A DNA stretch of 64,000 nt from NCBI RefSeq assembly GCF_003344785.1, contig NZ_QPMK01000005.1:62001-126000 (forward strand), in the 5' to 3' direction. Shown in pieces: positions 37,641-49,115 of this stretch. The position numbers were made by a program, and so were the translations under genes. Position 1 is the stretch's first letter, and every line of letters begins with the position of its first letter. Below the pieces are notes generated by a model, which was given only the letters and a program-made list of their open reading frames with translations, was not told the DNA's origin and ran no database searches. This DNA comes from Thalassococcus profundi (lineage in GTDB: Bacteria; Pseudomonadota; Alphaproteobacteria; Rhodobacterales; Rhodobacteraceae).

Positions 37641-37722
37641 GCATTGGAATTCCGGTCCGCGCCCGCGGCCCCTCGCCCTGCCGGACGCCGGACCTTTCGG
37701 ACCTCGGGACAAGGACACCGCC

Positions 37723-39528
37723 ATGACCCTGAACGCGACCATCGCCAAAGTCACCGACCGGATCGAGGAGCGCAGCGAGACGATGCGCGCCACATATCTA
37801 GACCGGATGCGCCGCGCCGCCGACGAAGGCCCCCGCCGCGCCCACCTGACCTGCGGCAACCAGGCCCATGCCTATGCTGCCATGGGCGGCGACAAGGACG
37901 CGCTGGCAGGCGGGCGGACGCCCAACATCGGCATCGTCACCGCCTACAACGACATGCTTTCGGCGCATCAGCCCTTCGAGAAATTCCCCGATATCATCCG
38001 CGCCGCGGCCCGCGCGCAAGGCGGCACCGCACAGGTCGCGGGCGGCGTGCCGGCCATGTGCGACGGCGTCACGCAAGGCCAGGTCGGGATGGAGCTGTCG
38101 CTGTTCTCCCGCGACGTGATCGCGCTCGCGGCGGGCGTAGCGCTGTCGCACAACGTCTTCGACACGGCGCTCTACCTCGGGGTCTGCGACAAGATCGTGC
38201 CGGGGCTGGTGATCGGCGCGGCCACCTTCGGCTACATTCCCGGCATCTTCCTGCCCGCGGGGCCGATGACCTCGGGCTTGCCCAACGACGAAAAGGCCAA
38301 GGTGCGTCAGCAGTTCGCCAGCGGCGAAGTCGGCCGCGACGCGCTGATGAAGGCCGAGATGGCGTCCTATCACGGCCCCGGCACCTGCACCTTCTACGGC
38401 ACCGCGAACAGCAACCAGATGCTGATGGAATTCATGGGCCTGCACCTGCCCGGCGCGTCCTTCGTGAACCCGAACACGCCGCTGCGCGAGGCGCTGACCG
38501 TGGCGGGCACCGAACGCGCGTTGGAGATCACGGCGCTTGGCAACGACTACCGTCCGGTCTGCGACATCCTCGACGCCAAGGCTTTCGTCAACGGCATCGT
38601 CGGGCTGATGGCGACGGGCGGGTCGACCAACCTGGTGCTGCACCTGCCGGCCATGGCGCGCGCCGCCGGCATCGCGCTGGAGCTCGAGGATTTCGACGAG
38701 ATTTCCAACGCCGTTCCGCTGATGGCCAAGGTCTATCCGAACGGCCTTGCGGACGTGAACCATTTCCACGCAGCGGGCGGGCTTGGCTACATGATGGGCG
38801 AGCTTTTGCAGGCGGGTCTGCTGCACGAGGACGTCAAGACCGTGGCGGGCGATGGCCTCGCGCTCTACACGCAGGAGCCCAAGCTGCAGGACGGCCGCGT
38901 CGTCTACGGCCCGGGCGCGGGCAAGACCGGCAACGACAAGATCCTGCGCCCCGCCAGCGACCCGTTCCAGAAGACCGGCGGCTTGCAACAGCTCTCGGGC
39001 AACCTTGGCAAGGGAATGATGAAGACCTCCGCCGTCGACCCGTCGCGCCACGTGATCGAGGCGCGCGCCCGGGTGTTCCAGGACCAGGAGGCGGTCAAGA
39101 CCGCGTTCAAGGCCGGGGAATTCACCGAGGACACCATCGTCGTCGTTCGCTTCCAGGGCCCCTCGGCCAACGGCATGCCCGAGCTGCATTCGCTGACCCC
39201 GACCCTCGCCGTGCTGCAGGACCGCGGGCTCAAGGTGGCGCTGGTCACCGACGGCCGGATGTCGGGTGCGTCGGGAAAGGTGCCCTCGGCGATTCACATC
39301 TCGCCCGAGGCCGCCAACGGCGGGCCGCTCGCGAAAGTGCAGGACGGGGACCTGATCCGGCTCGACGCGGTGCAAGGCATCATCGACTGTCTCGAAGACG
39401 GTTTCGACGCCCGCACGCCGGTCGAGGCCGACCTCGCCGACAACGGCCACGGCGTCGGACGCGAGCTGTTCCGCGCCTTCCGCGAAAACGTGGGCCTCGC
39501 CTCCAACGGTGCCGCGGTGGTGGTCTGA
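37723..39528 (+). CDS. edd: Phosphogluconate dehydratase
   Basis: 601 residues from the ATG at 37723 (AAGGA 7-8 bases upstream), normal for Edd. Motifs include [52 protein letters not shown], the second cluster Cys in [13 protein letters not shown] and [20 protein letters not shown]. It is an IlvD/Edd-type iron-sulfur dehydratase that converts 6-phosphogluconate to 2-keto-3-deoxy-6-phosphogluconate. It is followed 84 bases later by eda, giving the Entner-Doudoroff pair. Confidence 0.97.
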   Translation: MTLNATIAKVTDRIEERSETMRATYLDRMRRAADEGPRRAHLTCGNQAHAYAAMGGDKDALAGGRTPNIGIVTAYNDMLSAHQPFEKFPDIIRAAARAQGGTAQVAGGVPAMCDGVTQGQVGMELSLFSRDVIALAAGVALSHNVFDTALYLGVCDKIVPGLVIGAATFGYIPGIFLPAGPMTSGLPNDEKAKVRQQFASGEVGRDALMKAEMASYHGPGTCTFYGTANSNQMLMEFMGLHLPGASFVNPNTPLREALTVAGTERALEITALGNDYRPVCDILDAKAFVNGIVGLMATGGSTNLVLHLPAMARAAGIALELEDFDEISNAVPLMAKVYPNGLADVNHFHAAGGLGYMMGELLQAGLLHEDVKTVAGDGLALYTQEPKLQDGRVVYGPGAGKTGNDKILRPASDPFQKTGGLQQLSGNLGKGMMKTSAVDPSRHVIEARARVFQDQEAVKTAFKAGEFTEDTIVVVRFQGPSANGMPELHSLTPTLAVLQDRGLKVALVTDGRMSGASGKVPSAIHISPEAANGGPLAKVQDGDLIRLDAVQGIIDCLEDGFDARTPVEADLADNGHGVGRELFRAFRENVGLASNGAAVVV

Positions 39529-39612
39529 TCGCGGACTTGCTGCTGCTTCATCTTGCCAGATAAACTCCCGCCGGAGGCATCCCGACGCCTCGGCTCAAGC
39601 AAAGGTCCGATC

Positions 39613-40257
39613 ATGCTCACGCCCCTCGCCGCCTCCACCCAGACCGAAGCCGTTTGCCGCCTTGCCCCGGTGATCCCGGTGCTGGTGATCGACGATGCCA
39701 GCAGCGCCCGGGCGCTGGCCGAGGCGCTGGTCGCCGGCGGCCTGCCCGCGCTCGAGGTGACTCTGCGCACGCCCGCGGCGCTCGAGGCCATCAGCGAAAT
39801 GTCCAAGGTCGAGGGCGGCACGGTCGGCGCGGGTACGCTGCTGACGCCGCAGGACGTGCAGAACGCCGTCGCCGCGGGGGCCAAATTCGGCGTCTCGCCG
39901 GGGGCTACGGATACCATCCTCACCGCCTGTGAAGAGGCCGACCTGCCGCTCCTGCCGGGGGCCGCGACCGCCTCCGAGGCGATGCGGCTCCTGGAGCGCG
40001 GCTACAGCGTGCAGAAGTTCTTCCCGGCCGAGGCCAATGGCGGGGCGCCCGCGCTCAAGGCCATCGGCGCGCCGATCCCGCAGGTGCGCTTCTGCCCCAC
40101 CGGCGGCGTGTCACTGAAGAACGCGGGCGACTACTTGGGCCTGTCCAACACGCTTTGCGTTGGCGGCAGCTGGGTCGCGCCCAAGGATCTGGTGGCCAAG
40201 GGCGACTGGAAGGCCATCGAGGAACTGGCCGCCGAAGCCGCCGCCCTGCCCCGCTAG
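39613..40257 (+). CDS. eda: KDPG aldolase (2-dehydro-3-deoxy-phosphogluconate aldolase)
   Basis: 214 residues from the ATG at 39613. The class I aldolase catalytic residues are visible: Glu in ALEVTLRTPAAL and the Schiff-base Lys in YSVQKFFPAEANGG, with phosphate-binding CPTGGVSLKNAGDYL. It cleaves KDPG to pyruvate and glyceraldehyde 3-phosphate, the second Entner-Doudoroff step after edd. Its stop overlaps the stop of the convergent small gene by 4 bases. Confidence 0.97.
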   Translation: MLTPLAASTQTEAVCRLAPVIPVLVIDDASSARALAEALVAGGLPALEVTLRTPAALEAISEMSKVEGGTVGAGTLLTPQDVQNAVAAGAKFGVSPGATDTILTACEEADLPLLPGAATASEAMRLLERGYSVQKFFPAEANGGAPALKAIGAPIPQVRFCPTGGVSLKNAGDYLGLSNTLCVGGSWVAPKDLVAKGDWKAIEELAAEAAALPR

Positions 40258-40547
40258 GCCTGACCGTCGCCGCGGTCGCGGCCTCGCCAGCCGCCGCGGC
40301 GGCGCGGCCTGCCCATGCCTTCAAGCCCCTCGCGCAGCACGCGCGTCATCGGATGGGCAGGCGTCTCGTCATCCTCTGTTCCGTGCCGCGCGATCAGGGT
40401 GGCGATCAGCGCGGCCGTATCGGCATCCACCGGCAGCGCCAGCGCCCAGTCGAGAAAGATCGACCGGCATTCGCCATAGGTGATGCCGTCGATCGCATAG
40501 GCTTCGGCCACCAGGCCCTTGGGATCGACCGCGTCGCCCTTCCTCAT
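40254..40547 (-). CDS. Small conserved protein coupled to glnE, unknown function
   Basis: 97 residues. The ATG overlaps the glnE stop (ATGA) and has GGAGGA 8 bases upstream. The first ~60 residues (GLVAEAYAIDGITYGECRSIFLDWALALP) are helical with acidic patches; the tail is Arg/Gly-rich (GRPRRRGGWRGRDRGD), suggesting contact with nucleic acid or simple disorder. Equivalents sit next to glnE in other Rhodobacteraceae, as far as I recall. No function can be assigned. Confidence 0.78.
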   Translation of the reverse strand: MRKGDAVDPKGLVAEAYAIDGITYGECRSIFLDWALALPVDADTAALIATLIARHGTEDDETPAHPMTRVLREGLEGMGRPRRRGGWRGRDRGDGQA

Positions 40548-43324
40548 GGCGCTTCCTCCGGGTCGGGCAAGGCCGCGTCGATGATCCGCGCCGCCTCTCG
40601 TGTCATGCGCACCAGTCGGTCCTCCAGGGTTGCGATGCTGTCGGTGGCCGTCAGGCGCTGCAGCAGCGCCCGCCCGCCGGCGCCCATGTCCTCGGGGGTC
40701 ATCGGCCCGTCGCGCATCAGCCGCAGCGCGGTCTGCACCGCGGCGCAGAGCGCGTGGGTTTCGGCCAGCTGCGCCGCCTCCGCCTCGGTCAACCAGCCTG
40801 TGTCGGCGGCGGCGGCCAGCCCATCTTCGGTCCGCGATGGGGCCGAGGGCGCGATGAGCGCCCCTGCCTGAGCCACCAGTTCGATATCCTGCATCCGGCC
40901 GGGACCGACCTTGGGGTCCCACGCCCCGCCGCCGCCCTTGGCCGCGGCGATGCGGGTGCGCATCTGCGCCACGTCGCGCAGCACCGCGTCGCGGTCGCGC
41001 GGGGCTGACAGCAGGTCGGTGCGGAAGTCCGACACGTCGCAGGCCAGATCCTCGGGCCCCGCCACCACCCGCGCCCGGGTCAGCGCCAGGTGCTCCCAGG
41101 TCCAGGCGGCTTCGCGCTGGTAGGTGCGGAAGGCGTCCCAGGACGTCGCCACCGGCCCCTGGTTGCCCGAGGGGCGCAGGCGCATGTCCATCTCGTAAAG
41201 CCGTCCCTCGGCCATCGGCGCGGTCATTGCGGTGATCAGCGCCTGGGTGAGGCGCGCGTAATAGACCCGCGCCGTCAAGGGCTTGCGACCCTCGGACGAC
41301 TCCACGCCGTCGGGGTCGTAGATCACGATCACGTCGAGGTCGGACCGCGCGGTCAGCCGTCCGGCGCCGAGCGACCCCATGCCCAGCACCACCGCGCCCC
41401 GGCCCGGCGCGGGCCCGTGTTTGGCCGCGAACTCGGCTTTCACCACCGGCAAGAGACCGGCCAGCGTCGCCTGCGCCAGATCGGCATAGGCGGCCCCCGC
41501 TTCCGCCCCGTCCATCAGACCGCGCAACAGGTGCACACCGATGCGGAAGTACCATTCCTTGCCCCAGCGCCGGGTCGCATCGAGTTGGCGCTCGTAATCC
41601 TCTTCGCGCTCCAGCAGGGTTGAAAGCTCTTCGGTCAGCGCCGCGACCCCCGGCCAGGGCGCGAAGAAATCGCCGCCGATCACCGCGTCGAAGACACCCG
41701 CGTTGCGCGACAGGTACTTTGCAAGGTCCGGCGAGGTGCCGACGATATCGACAAGAAGGTCAATCAGCTGCGGATTCGCCTCGAAGAGCGAGAAGAGCTG
41801 CACCCCCGCGGGCAGGCCTTCGAGAAAGCCGTCGAAGGCCACCAGCGCCTCTTCGGGCTTGGCGGTCTGGCCCAGACGGCGCAGGATCTCGGGCTTGAGG
41901 CGCTTGAAGATCTCCACCGCGCGGCCCGAGCGCAAAGCGGCGTAGCGCGGCCAGCGGGCGGTGATCTCTTCGCTCTTGGGCAGTTCCGGCGCATCGGCAT
42001 CGCCGCAGGACGGGGCGAAGAAATCCTCGGTCAGGCTGTGGACCTCTTCCAGCCGGTCGCGCAGGTCGGTCTTCAGGGCGTCGACCTCGCAGCCCATCAG
42101 GGCCGCAAGCCGGTCAAAGCCTTCGTCGCTGCCCGGCAAGTCGTGTGTCTGGGCGTCCTGGATCATCTGCACACGATGTTCGACCTCGCGGTGGGCGCGG
42201 TAGTGGCGGATCAGCGTTTCGCCGGTGTCTTCCGGCACCCAGCCGCGGTCGATCAGAGCGCGCATCGCGGGCACGGTGCCGCGCAGACGCAGGCCCGGGT
42301 CGCGCCCGCCGGCGATGATCTGCCGGGTCTGGGTGAAGAACTCGATCTCGCGGATGCCACCCCGGCCCAGCTTCACGTTGTGCCCCGGCAGGGTGATCGG
42401 TCCGCCCAGCCCCTTGTGTTCGCGGATGCGCAGGCGCATGGCATGGGCATCCTCGATGGCGGCGAAATCCAGGTGCTTACGCCAGACGAAGGGGGTCAGC
42501 GTCTCGAGAAACCGGTCGCCGGCCGCGATGTCGCCTGCGCAGGGCCGCGCCTTGATATAGGCGGCGCGTTCCCAGGTGCGCCCGAGGCTTTCGTAATATC
42601 GCTCCGCCGCCTCCATGGCGAGGCAGACGGGCGTCACCGCGGGATCGGGCCGCAGGCGCAGATCGGTGCGGAAGACGTAGCCGTCGCCGGTCTGATCGCC
42701 AAGCAGCGCGCACATCTTGCGGGTGGCGCGGACAAAGCCCTGGCGCACCTCGAAAAAGGTGTCGGGATCGAAGCGCGTCTCGTCGAACAGGCAGATCAGG
42801 TCGACGTCCGAGGAATAGTTGAGCTCGTGCGCGCCCATCTTGCCCATGGCCAGCACCACCATGCCGCCAGCATCCTCCAGCGCCTCGGCATCGACCCCCG
42901 GCAGCTTGCCGCGTTTGACCTCCTGCGCCACGGCCGCCGTCAGCGCGGCGGTGCAGGCGCGGTCGGCAAGGTCCGAGAGCGCCCCGGTCACCTGTTCCAG
43001 CGGCCAGACCCCGGCAAGGTCCGCAAGACCCGTCAAAAGCGCCGTGCGCCGCTTGGCCTGCCGAAGCGTGGAGGCAAGGGCGCCATCCTGCCAGTCGAGG
43101 CCGTCCAGCTCGGTTCGCAGCGCCGCCTCGGGGTCGTCGAGCGCCGTTTCGAGCCAGGCGCCTTCCTTGGCCATCAACCCCTGCAGATACGGGCTGCATC
43201 CGCCGGTGCCCTGCAACAGCTCCGCCACCGGACCGCTGGCCCAGGGCACGTGGTCCAGGGTATCGCGCCCCCGGTCGGGGTCGAAGGGGCGCGGGCTGCG
43301 GGTGATGCGGTCGGCAAATGTCAT
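40544..43324 (-). CDS. glnE: Bifunctional glutamine synthetase adenylyltransferase/adenylyl-removing enzyme
   Basis: 926 residues from the ATG at 43324 (a GTG two codons upstream is possible). Two nucleotidyltransferase domains are visible with their G-x-DxD blocks: KMGAHELNYSSDVDLICLFD (N-terminal, deadenylylating) and MGSLGAGRLTARSDLDVIVI (C-terminal, adenylylating), each followed by a helical GlnD/PII-type regulatory bundle. The enzyme switches glutamine synthetase activity in response to PII and glutamine. Length and domain order are normal. No strong Shine-Dalgarno is seen. The following small gene is coupled to it. Confidence 0.97.
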   Translation of the reverse strand: MTFADRITRSPRPFDPDRGRDTLDHVPWASGPVAELLQGTGGCSPYLQGLMAKEGAWLETALDDPEAALRTELDGLDWQDGALASTLRQAKRRTALLTGLADLAGVWPLEQVTGALSDLADRACTAALTAAVAQEVKRGKLPGVDAEALEDAGGMVVLAMGKMGAHELNYSSDVDLICLFDETRFDPDTFFEVRQGFVRATRKMCALLGDQTGDGYVFRTDLRLRPDPAVTPVCLAMEAAERYYESLGRTWERAAYIKARPCAGDIAAGDRFLETLTPFVWRKHLDFAAIEDAHAMRLRIREHKGLGGPITLPGHNVKLGRGGIREIEFFTQTRQIIAGGRDPGLRLRGTVPAMRALIDRGWVPEDTGETLIRHYRAHREVEHRVQMIQDAQTHDLPGSDEGFDRLAALMGCEVDALKTDLRDRLEEVHSLTEDFFAPSCGDADAPELPKSEEITARWPRYAALRSGRAVEIFKRLKPEILRRLGQTAKPEEALVAFDGFLEGLPAGVQLFSLFEANPQLIDLLVDIVGTSPDLAKYLSRNAGVFDAVIGGDFFAPWPGVAALTEELSTLLEREEDYERQLDATRRWGKEWYFRIGVHLLRGLMDGAEAGAAYADLAQATLAGLLPVVKAEFAAKHGPAPGRGAVVLGMGSLGAGRLTARSDLDVIVIYDPDGVESSEGRKPLTARVYYARLTQALITAMTAPMAEGRLYEMDMRLRPSGNQGPVATSWDAFRTYQREAAWTWEHLALTRARVVAGPEDLACDVSDFRTDLLSAPRDRDAVLRDVAQMRTRIAAAKGGGGAWDPKVGPGRMQDIELVAQAGALIAPSAPSRTEDGLAAAADTGWLTEAEAAQLAETHALCAAVQTALRLMRDGPMTPEDMGAGGRALLQRLTATDSIATLEDRLVRMTREAARIIDAALPDPEEAP

Positions 43325-43430
43325 GGCCACAGATGGACACGACGGGCGCGGGCATGCAATGGCCTGCTTGCATCTGCCCCGCCCCGCGCGGCACTACTGG
43401 CCGCGCAGCCCATCCACCAAGGAGCCAGAG

Positions 43431-43898
43431 ATGAGCAAGAGCCTGTCCCGCGTCCGCGCCGCGCTGATCGCCGCCGGACAGAGCGACGACATCCGAGAAG
43501 TCGGCGCCGCCCGCACCGCCGCCGAGGCCGCCGAAGCCGTGGGCTGCGAGATCGACCAGATCGCCAAGTCGATCATCTTCCGCGCCGAAGAGACGGGCAC
43601 GGCGGTGCTGTTCCTGACCGCCGGCGGCAACCACGTCGACCGCGACAAGGCCTCGGCCCTGGCGGCGGAGCCTTTGGGCAAGGCGGATGCGGGGCTGATC
43701 CGGGCGCAGACCGGGTTCGCCATCGGCGGGGTCGCGCCCATCGGGCACCTCAACCCGATCCGCGCCTGGTGCGACCCGCGCCTGACCGAGTTCGAGGTGA
43801 TCTGGGCCGCCGCGGGCACCCCGCGACATGTGTTTCCGCTGGATCCGAGGGTGCTGCTGGAGCTGACCGGCGCGCCGGTGGCGGATTTCACCCAGTAA
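43431..43898 (+). CDS. YbaK/EbsC family protein (aminoacyl-tRNA deacylase-like)
   Basis: 155 residues. AAGGAG lies 6 bases upstream of the ATG. The YbaK fold is recognisable: EAVGCEIDQIAKSIIFRAEE with the conserved Lys, AVLFLTAGGNHVDRDKASAL, GFAIGGVAPIGH, and a C-terminal ELTGAPVADFTQ. Family members hydrolyse mischarged tRNA (for example Cys-tRNA-Pro) in trans. This one belongs to the freestanding group close to the YeaK/ProX-like type; its exact tRNA target is unknown. It is monocistronic. Confidence 0.92.
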   Translation: MSKSLSRVRAALIAAGQSDDIREVGAARTAAEAAEAVGCEIDQIAKSIIFRAEETGTAVLFLTAGGNHVDRDKASALAAEPLGKADAGLIRAQTGFAIGGVAPIGHLNPIRAWCDPRLTEFEVIWAAAGTPRHVFPLDPRVLLELTGAPVADFTQ

Positions 43899-44185
43899 AT
43901 CGGAACGCCATTCCTGCCGCGCAGCGCCGGACCGCGATGCGGCGGTGCTGCTGCGCGCTTTATACCAACCGAACCCGAACTGCCTTTGAATTGCGCTCTG
44001 TGATTTGCCAAATCGCCGGACCGGAGAGCGGTCCGGCCCCTACCGGCAGGTTTGGCACGCCAAACCCGCCTGCCGGGCAACGGATGCGCGGCGGCGACCA
44101 AAGGTCGACTTGAATCCGCGCAGAGATAGCCAAGGACGCGCGCAAAATATTGTCCTTGTTCCATTTTTCATTCCGCATTCAGAAA

Positions 44186-44204
44186 ATGTAAAAAACCTTC
44201 ACAT
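44186..44204. promoter_or_regulatory. Operator-like palindrome, copy 1 (ATGTAAA-N5-TTCACAT)
   Basis: A 7-5-7 inverted repeat with one mismatch to the perfect copy at 44244-44262. The centres are 58 bases apart. Confidence 0.55.
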
Positions 44205-44243
44205 CATCCCTTGAACCAGCGCCATGTCCTCTCCATCTAGATA

Positions 44244-44262
44244 ATGTGAAAGGCATTCACAT
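44244..44262. promoter_or_regulatory. Operator-like palindrome, copy 2 (ATGTGAA-N5-TTCACAT)
   Basis: A perfect 7-5-7 palindrome 30 bases upstream of the DUF2852 start, directly following a TAGATAAT -10-like sequence (44238-44245). It looks like a CRP site but its TGTGA/TCACA arms are 7 bases apart instead of 6, so a different regulator is likelier. Confidence 0.6.
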
Positions 44263-44292
44263 CGTAACGCAAGCACAGAAACGGAGACCAAC

Positions 44293-44700
44293 ATGACATC
44301 TGCCACACAACCCGTCTCGCACATGGCCAACCCCGGTTGGTTCTCCCGTGCAGAGGCCTGGCTCGACAATCGCGGCAAACCCGCCTGGATCGCGGCCATG
44401 GTGCTCGGGTTCATCTTCTTCTGGCCCGTCGGCCTTGCCCTTCTTGCCTACATGATCTGGAGCAAACGCATGTTCAGCACATCCTGCCGCAAATCCATGA
44501 AGTCCGCCGGTTTCGGCGCCATGAAATCCAGCGGCAACGCCGCCTTCGACGCCTACAAGGCCGAGACCCTGCGCCGCCTGCAGGACGAGCAGGAAAACTT
44601 CGAAGCCTTCCTGGCCCGCCTGCGCGAAGCCAAGGACAAGGCCGAGTTCGACCAGTTCATGGAAGAGCGCGCTGCCAAGTCGCAAAGCGACAGCCAGTAA
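44293..44700 (+). CDS. DUF2852 domain protein
   Basis: 135 residues. One strong membrane segment (about 32-54: AAMVLGFIFFWPVGLALLAY) is followed by YMIWSKRMF and a helical, charged C-terminus (AFDAYKAETLRRLQDEQENFEAFLARLREAKDKAEFDQFMEER in outline) predicted to be coiled coil. This matches DUF2852, an alphaproteobacterial inner-membrane family of unknown function. It is preceded by the double operator, so it should be tightly regulated, and followed by the RDD membrane protein after a hairpin. The pair may form an envelope response unit (inference). Confidence 0.88.
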   Translation: MTSATQPVSHMANPGWFSRAEAWLDNRGKPAWIAAMVLGFIFFWPVGLALLAYMIWSKRMFSTSCRKSMKSAGFGAMKSSGNAAFDAYKAETLRRLQDEQENFEAFLARLREAKDKAEFDQFMEERAAKSQSDSQ

Positions 44701-44712
44701 CCTGCCCCTTGG

Positions 44713-44741
44713 CATGGCCCCCGCGAGGGGCCATGTCTCTC
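44713..44741 (+). terminator. Hairpin between DUF2852 and RDD genes
   Basis: A perfect 9-bp stem CATGGCCCC/GGGGCCATG (44713-44721, 44727-44735, 5-base loop) followed by TCTCTCCC. The T-run is poor, so it may be partial termination or mRNA protection within an operon. Confidence 0.45.
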
Positions 44742-44766
44742 CCATTCCACGCATCCGAGGACGACC

Positions 44767-45210
44767 ATGCACGCCTATGTTTCCCACCTGCCCGACCCGG
44801 CGCACCAGCCCGAGTTCTACGCCTCCGTACCCACGAAGCGCGCGCTGGCCTGGGTCGTCGACATGCTCGTGACCGTGGTGCTGCTGCTGCCGGCGCTGGT
44901 CATGACCGCCTTCATCGGCCTCTTCTTCCTGCCGTTCCTCTACATGACGGTGGGGTTCATCTACCGCGTCGTGACCATCGCCTCCGGCTCGGCCACCTGG
45001 GGCATGCGGCTCATGTCGATCGAACTGCGCGACGCGCAAGGCGCACGTTTCGACTTCGGCCAGGCCTTCCTGCACACGGCGGGCTATACATTTTCGCTGG
45101 TGATGGCGCCCTTGCAACTGGTATCGGCGCTGTTCATGTGCGCGACCGACCGCGGCCAGGGTCTGACCGACCTCGTCATGGGATCGGTGATGATCAACCG
45201 CCGCGCGTGA
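44767..45210 (+). CDS. RDD family membrane protein
   Basis: 147 residues. The RDD signature begins in the first helix (KRALAWVVDMLVTVVLLLP, here in the form R..A..VD), with further membrane segments at about 55-75 and 105-125, WGMRLMSIELRD as the typical G-x-R-L-x-x-I block, and DRGQGLTDLVMGSVMINR at the end. Function is unknown; some RDD proteins act in ion transport. It lies 66 bases downstream of the DUF2852 gene on the same strand. Confidence 0.9.
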   Translation: MHAYVSHLPDPAHQPEFYASVPTKRALAWVVDMLVTVVLLLPALVMTAFIGLFFLPFLYMTVGFIYRVVTIASGSATWGMRLMSIELRDAQGARFDFGQAFLHTAGYTFSLVMAPLQLVSALFMCATDRGQGLTDLVMGSVMINRRA

Positions 45211-45289
45211 TCGCCATTTCCGGGGGGTTGGCGCAGGGCGCATCTGTTGCTAGGCTTTGTCCAACCTCGATCCCGGACGAACATCGCAC

Positions 45290-46102
45290 ATGCGCCATAC
45301 GCTTCCCCTAGCGCCCCAGTTCTACGTGACTGCGCCGCAGCCCTGCCCCTACCTGCCGAACCGGATGGAGCGTAAGCTGTTTACCGCGTTGCAGGGGGAA
45401 TCGGCGGAAAAACTGAACGACAGCCTGTCCAAGCAAGGTTTCCGCCGGTCGCAGAACGTGCTCTACCGCCCCAGCTGTTCGGAATGTGCGGCCTGCCTGT
45501 CGGCGCGCATTTCGGTTGCGGATTTCAAACCGTCGAAAAGCCAGCGCCGCAGCATGAACCGCAACGCGCACCTGCGCCGCCGCGCGTCGAGCCCCTGGGC
45601 CACCGAAGAGCAGTACACGCTCTTCCGCCGCTACCTCGACAACCGCCACGCCGATGGCGGCATGGCCGACATGGATGTGTTCGAATTCGCCGCCATGATC
45701 GAGGAAACGCCGATCCGCAGCCGCGTGGTGGAATATACGAACGAAAAGACCGGCGCCCTGACCGCGGTCTGCCTGACCGATGTGCTCGATGACGGGCTGT
45801 CCATGGTTTACTCTTTCTACGAACCCGACCTGCCGCGGCAAAGCCTCGGGTCCTGGATGATCCTCGACCATATCGAGATCGCGCGCGAAGCCGAACTGCC
45901 GTATGTCTACCTGGGCTACTGGGTGCCGGGCAGCCCCAAGATGGGCTACAAGGCCGGATTTTCCGGGCTGGAGATCTACCGGCACGGCAGCTGGCAGACG
46001 TTGCGCGACCCGGATGATTACAGCGCCGACACGCATCCGCTGTCCACCGACCCGATCGCCGAACAGGTGGCGAATATCTCGCTGCCGGATTCGCGCGGCT
46101 GA
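45290..46102 (+). CDS. bpt: Leucyl/aminoacyl-tRNA-protein transferase (Bpt/Ate type)
   Basis: 270 residues from the ATG at 45290; the frame extends 33 bases upstream to a TTG that I consider unlikely. The N-terminal Cys-containing region ([31 protein letters not shown]) and the C-terminal GNAT-like half ([51 protein letters not shown]) match bacterial Bpt/Ate1 enzymes. They add Leu from Leu-tRNA to proteins with N-terminal Asp or Glu, feeding the N-degron pathway (ClpS/ClpAP). Confidence 0.95.
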   Translation: MRHTLPLAPQFYVTAPQPCPYLPNRMERKLFTALQGESAEKLNDSLSKQGFRRSQNVLYRPSCSECAACLSARISVADFKPSKSQRRSMNRNAHLRRRASSPWATEEQYTLFRRYLDNRHADGGMADMDVFEFAAMIEETPIRSRVVEYTNEKTGALTAVCLTDVLDDGLSMVYSFYEPDLPRQSLGSWMILDHIEIAREAELPYVYLGYWVPGSPKMGYKAGFSGLEIYRHGSWQTLRDPDDYSADTHPLSTDPIAEQVANISLPDSRG

Positions 46103-46387
46103 CAGCCCTTTGCCATCGGCGCGCATCGGGCCGGCATCCGCCCAAAGTCCTGAGCGCTGCATTTCCGAAAAAGTCGGCTCTGCGGACCAAGCTGCCATTC
46201 GCTGCGGACTGTGCCAACTTCGGCTTTCCTGAATGGAAAGGGGCCAATACATTTGGCTCTAGCGATGCAGTTGGCGCAGTGGCAGTGCGCACACTCCACC
46301 ATGAAGCATTTCTCGGTCAGAGAGTTGCGGCGTGCCGTTTTTCCCGGCACTCTCCGCTAGAGCATTAAGCATGAGAGAAACCGTTCC
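46103..46387. other. 285-base AT-richer intergenic segment
   Basis: No gene is visible. Base composition is clearly less GC-rich than the flanking genes and the segment contains remnants such as AAAGTCGGCTCTGCGGACC and GCTGCCATTCGCTGCGGAC, a type of sequence I have seen scattered through roseobacter genomes. It leads into the DUF4287 gene and may mark a small acquired or rearranged patch. Confidence 0.4.
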
Positions 46388-46597
46388 ATGGAAGACAAGG
46401 TCAAAGGCCCGGCCTCCTATTTCCCTTCTATCGAGAAGACTTACGGCAAGCCGGTTCAGCATTGGCTCGGCATCATCGCAGACAGACCCGAAGAGAAGCA
46501 CATGGAGACAGTTGCTTGGCTCAAGTCTGACCATGGACTCGGTCACGGCCATGCAAATGCGCTCGTGGCTCATTCGCGGGCCTCGAAGATTAGGTGA
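46388..46597 (+). CDS. DUF4287 domain protein
   Basis: 69 residues. It has the full DUF4287 pattern: GPASYFPSIEKTYGKPVQHW, a middle turn, then KHMETVAWLKSDHGLGHGHA and NALVAH. The family is small, soluble and of unknown function, sometimes fused to or found beside DUF5655-type proteins. Codon use is less GC-biased than its neighbours, consistent with the composition of the surrounding patch. It is not linked to the convergent TRAP operon. Confidence 0.87.
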   Translation: MEDKVKGPASYFPSIEKTYGKPVQHWLGIIADRPEEKHMETVAWLKSDHGLGHGHANALVAHSRASKIR

Positions 46598-46704
46598 AAA
46601 TCAACATTCCCCGCCAGCAGATCTAAAAAAACCAGTCATGTCTTGATGGCGCCGCATCCTTCATTCCGGGCTCGATCCTGCCGTTCGCTTCGCTTGAAAC
46701 GGCG

Positions 46705-46742
46705 ATGAAAAACGCCGCTCCAACCGGAGCGGCCTTCTTTCC
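46705..46742. terminator. Bidirectional terminator between DUF4287 and the TRAP operon
   Basis: Stem GCCGCTCC/GGAGCGGC with loop AACC (46714-46721, 46726-46733). On the minus strand it is followed by GTTTTTC (end of the TRAP large-subunit gene), and on the plus strand by CTTCTTT. It fits termination from both sides. Confidence 0.78.
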
Positions 46743-46758
46743 TGCTTGCTCGGCCCGA

Positions 46759-49113
<2,355 letters not shown>

Positions 49114-49115
49114 GG

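Larger units (their letters stand above)
43899..44292. other. 394-base intergenic region with hairpins and a double operator
   Basis: No gene is seen. Hairpin 1: CCGGACCG/CGGTCCGG (44016-44023, 44029-44036, loop GAGAG). Hairpin 2: CCGGCAGG/CCTGCCGG (44043-44050, 44069-44076) enclosing TTTGGC/GCCAAA. From about 44110 the DNA becomes AT-rich and carries two copies of a 19-base palindrome before the DUF2852 gene. Confidence 0.6.

Noticed and set aside
40254-41555. 433-codon minus-strand frame across glnE and the small gene
   Set aside because: Only its last 97 codons, starting at the ATG at 40547, form a real gene; the rest is an out-of-frame reading of glnE.
44244-44262. CRP/FNR-type site before DUF2852
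   Set aside because: The TGTGA/TCACA arms are 7 bases apart instead of 6 and the match extends over 7-5-7, so a different regulator is likelier.
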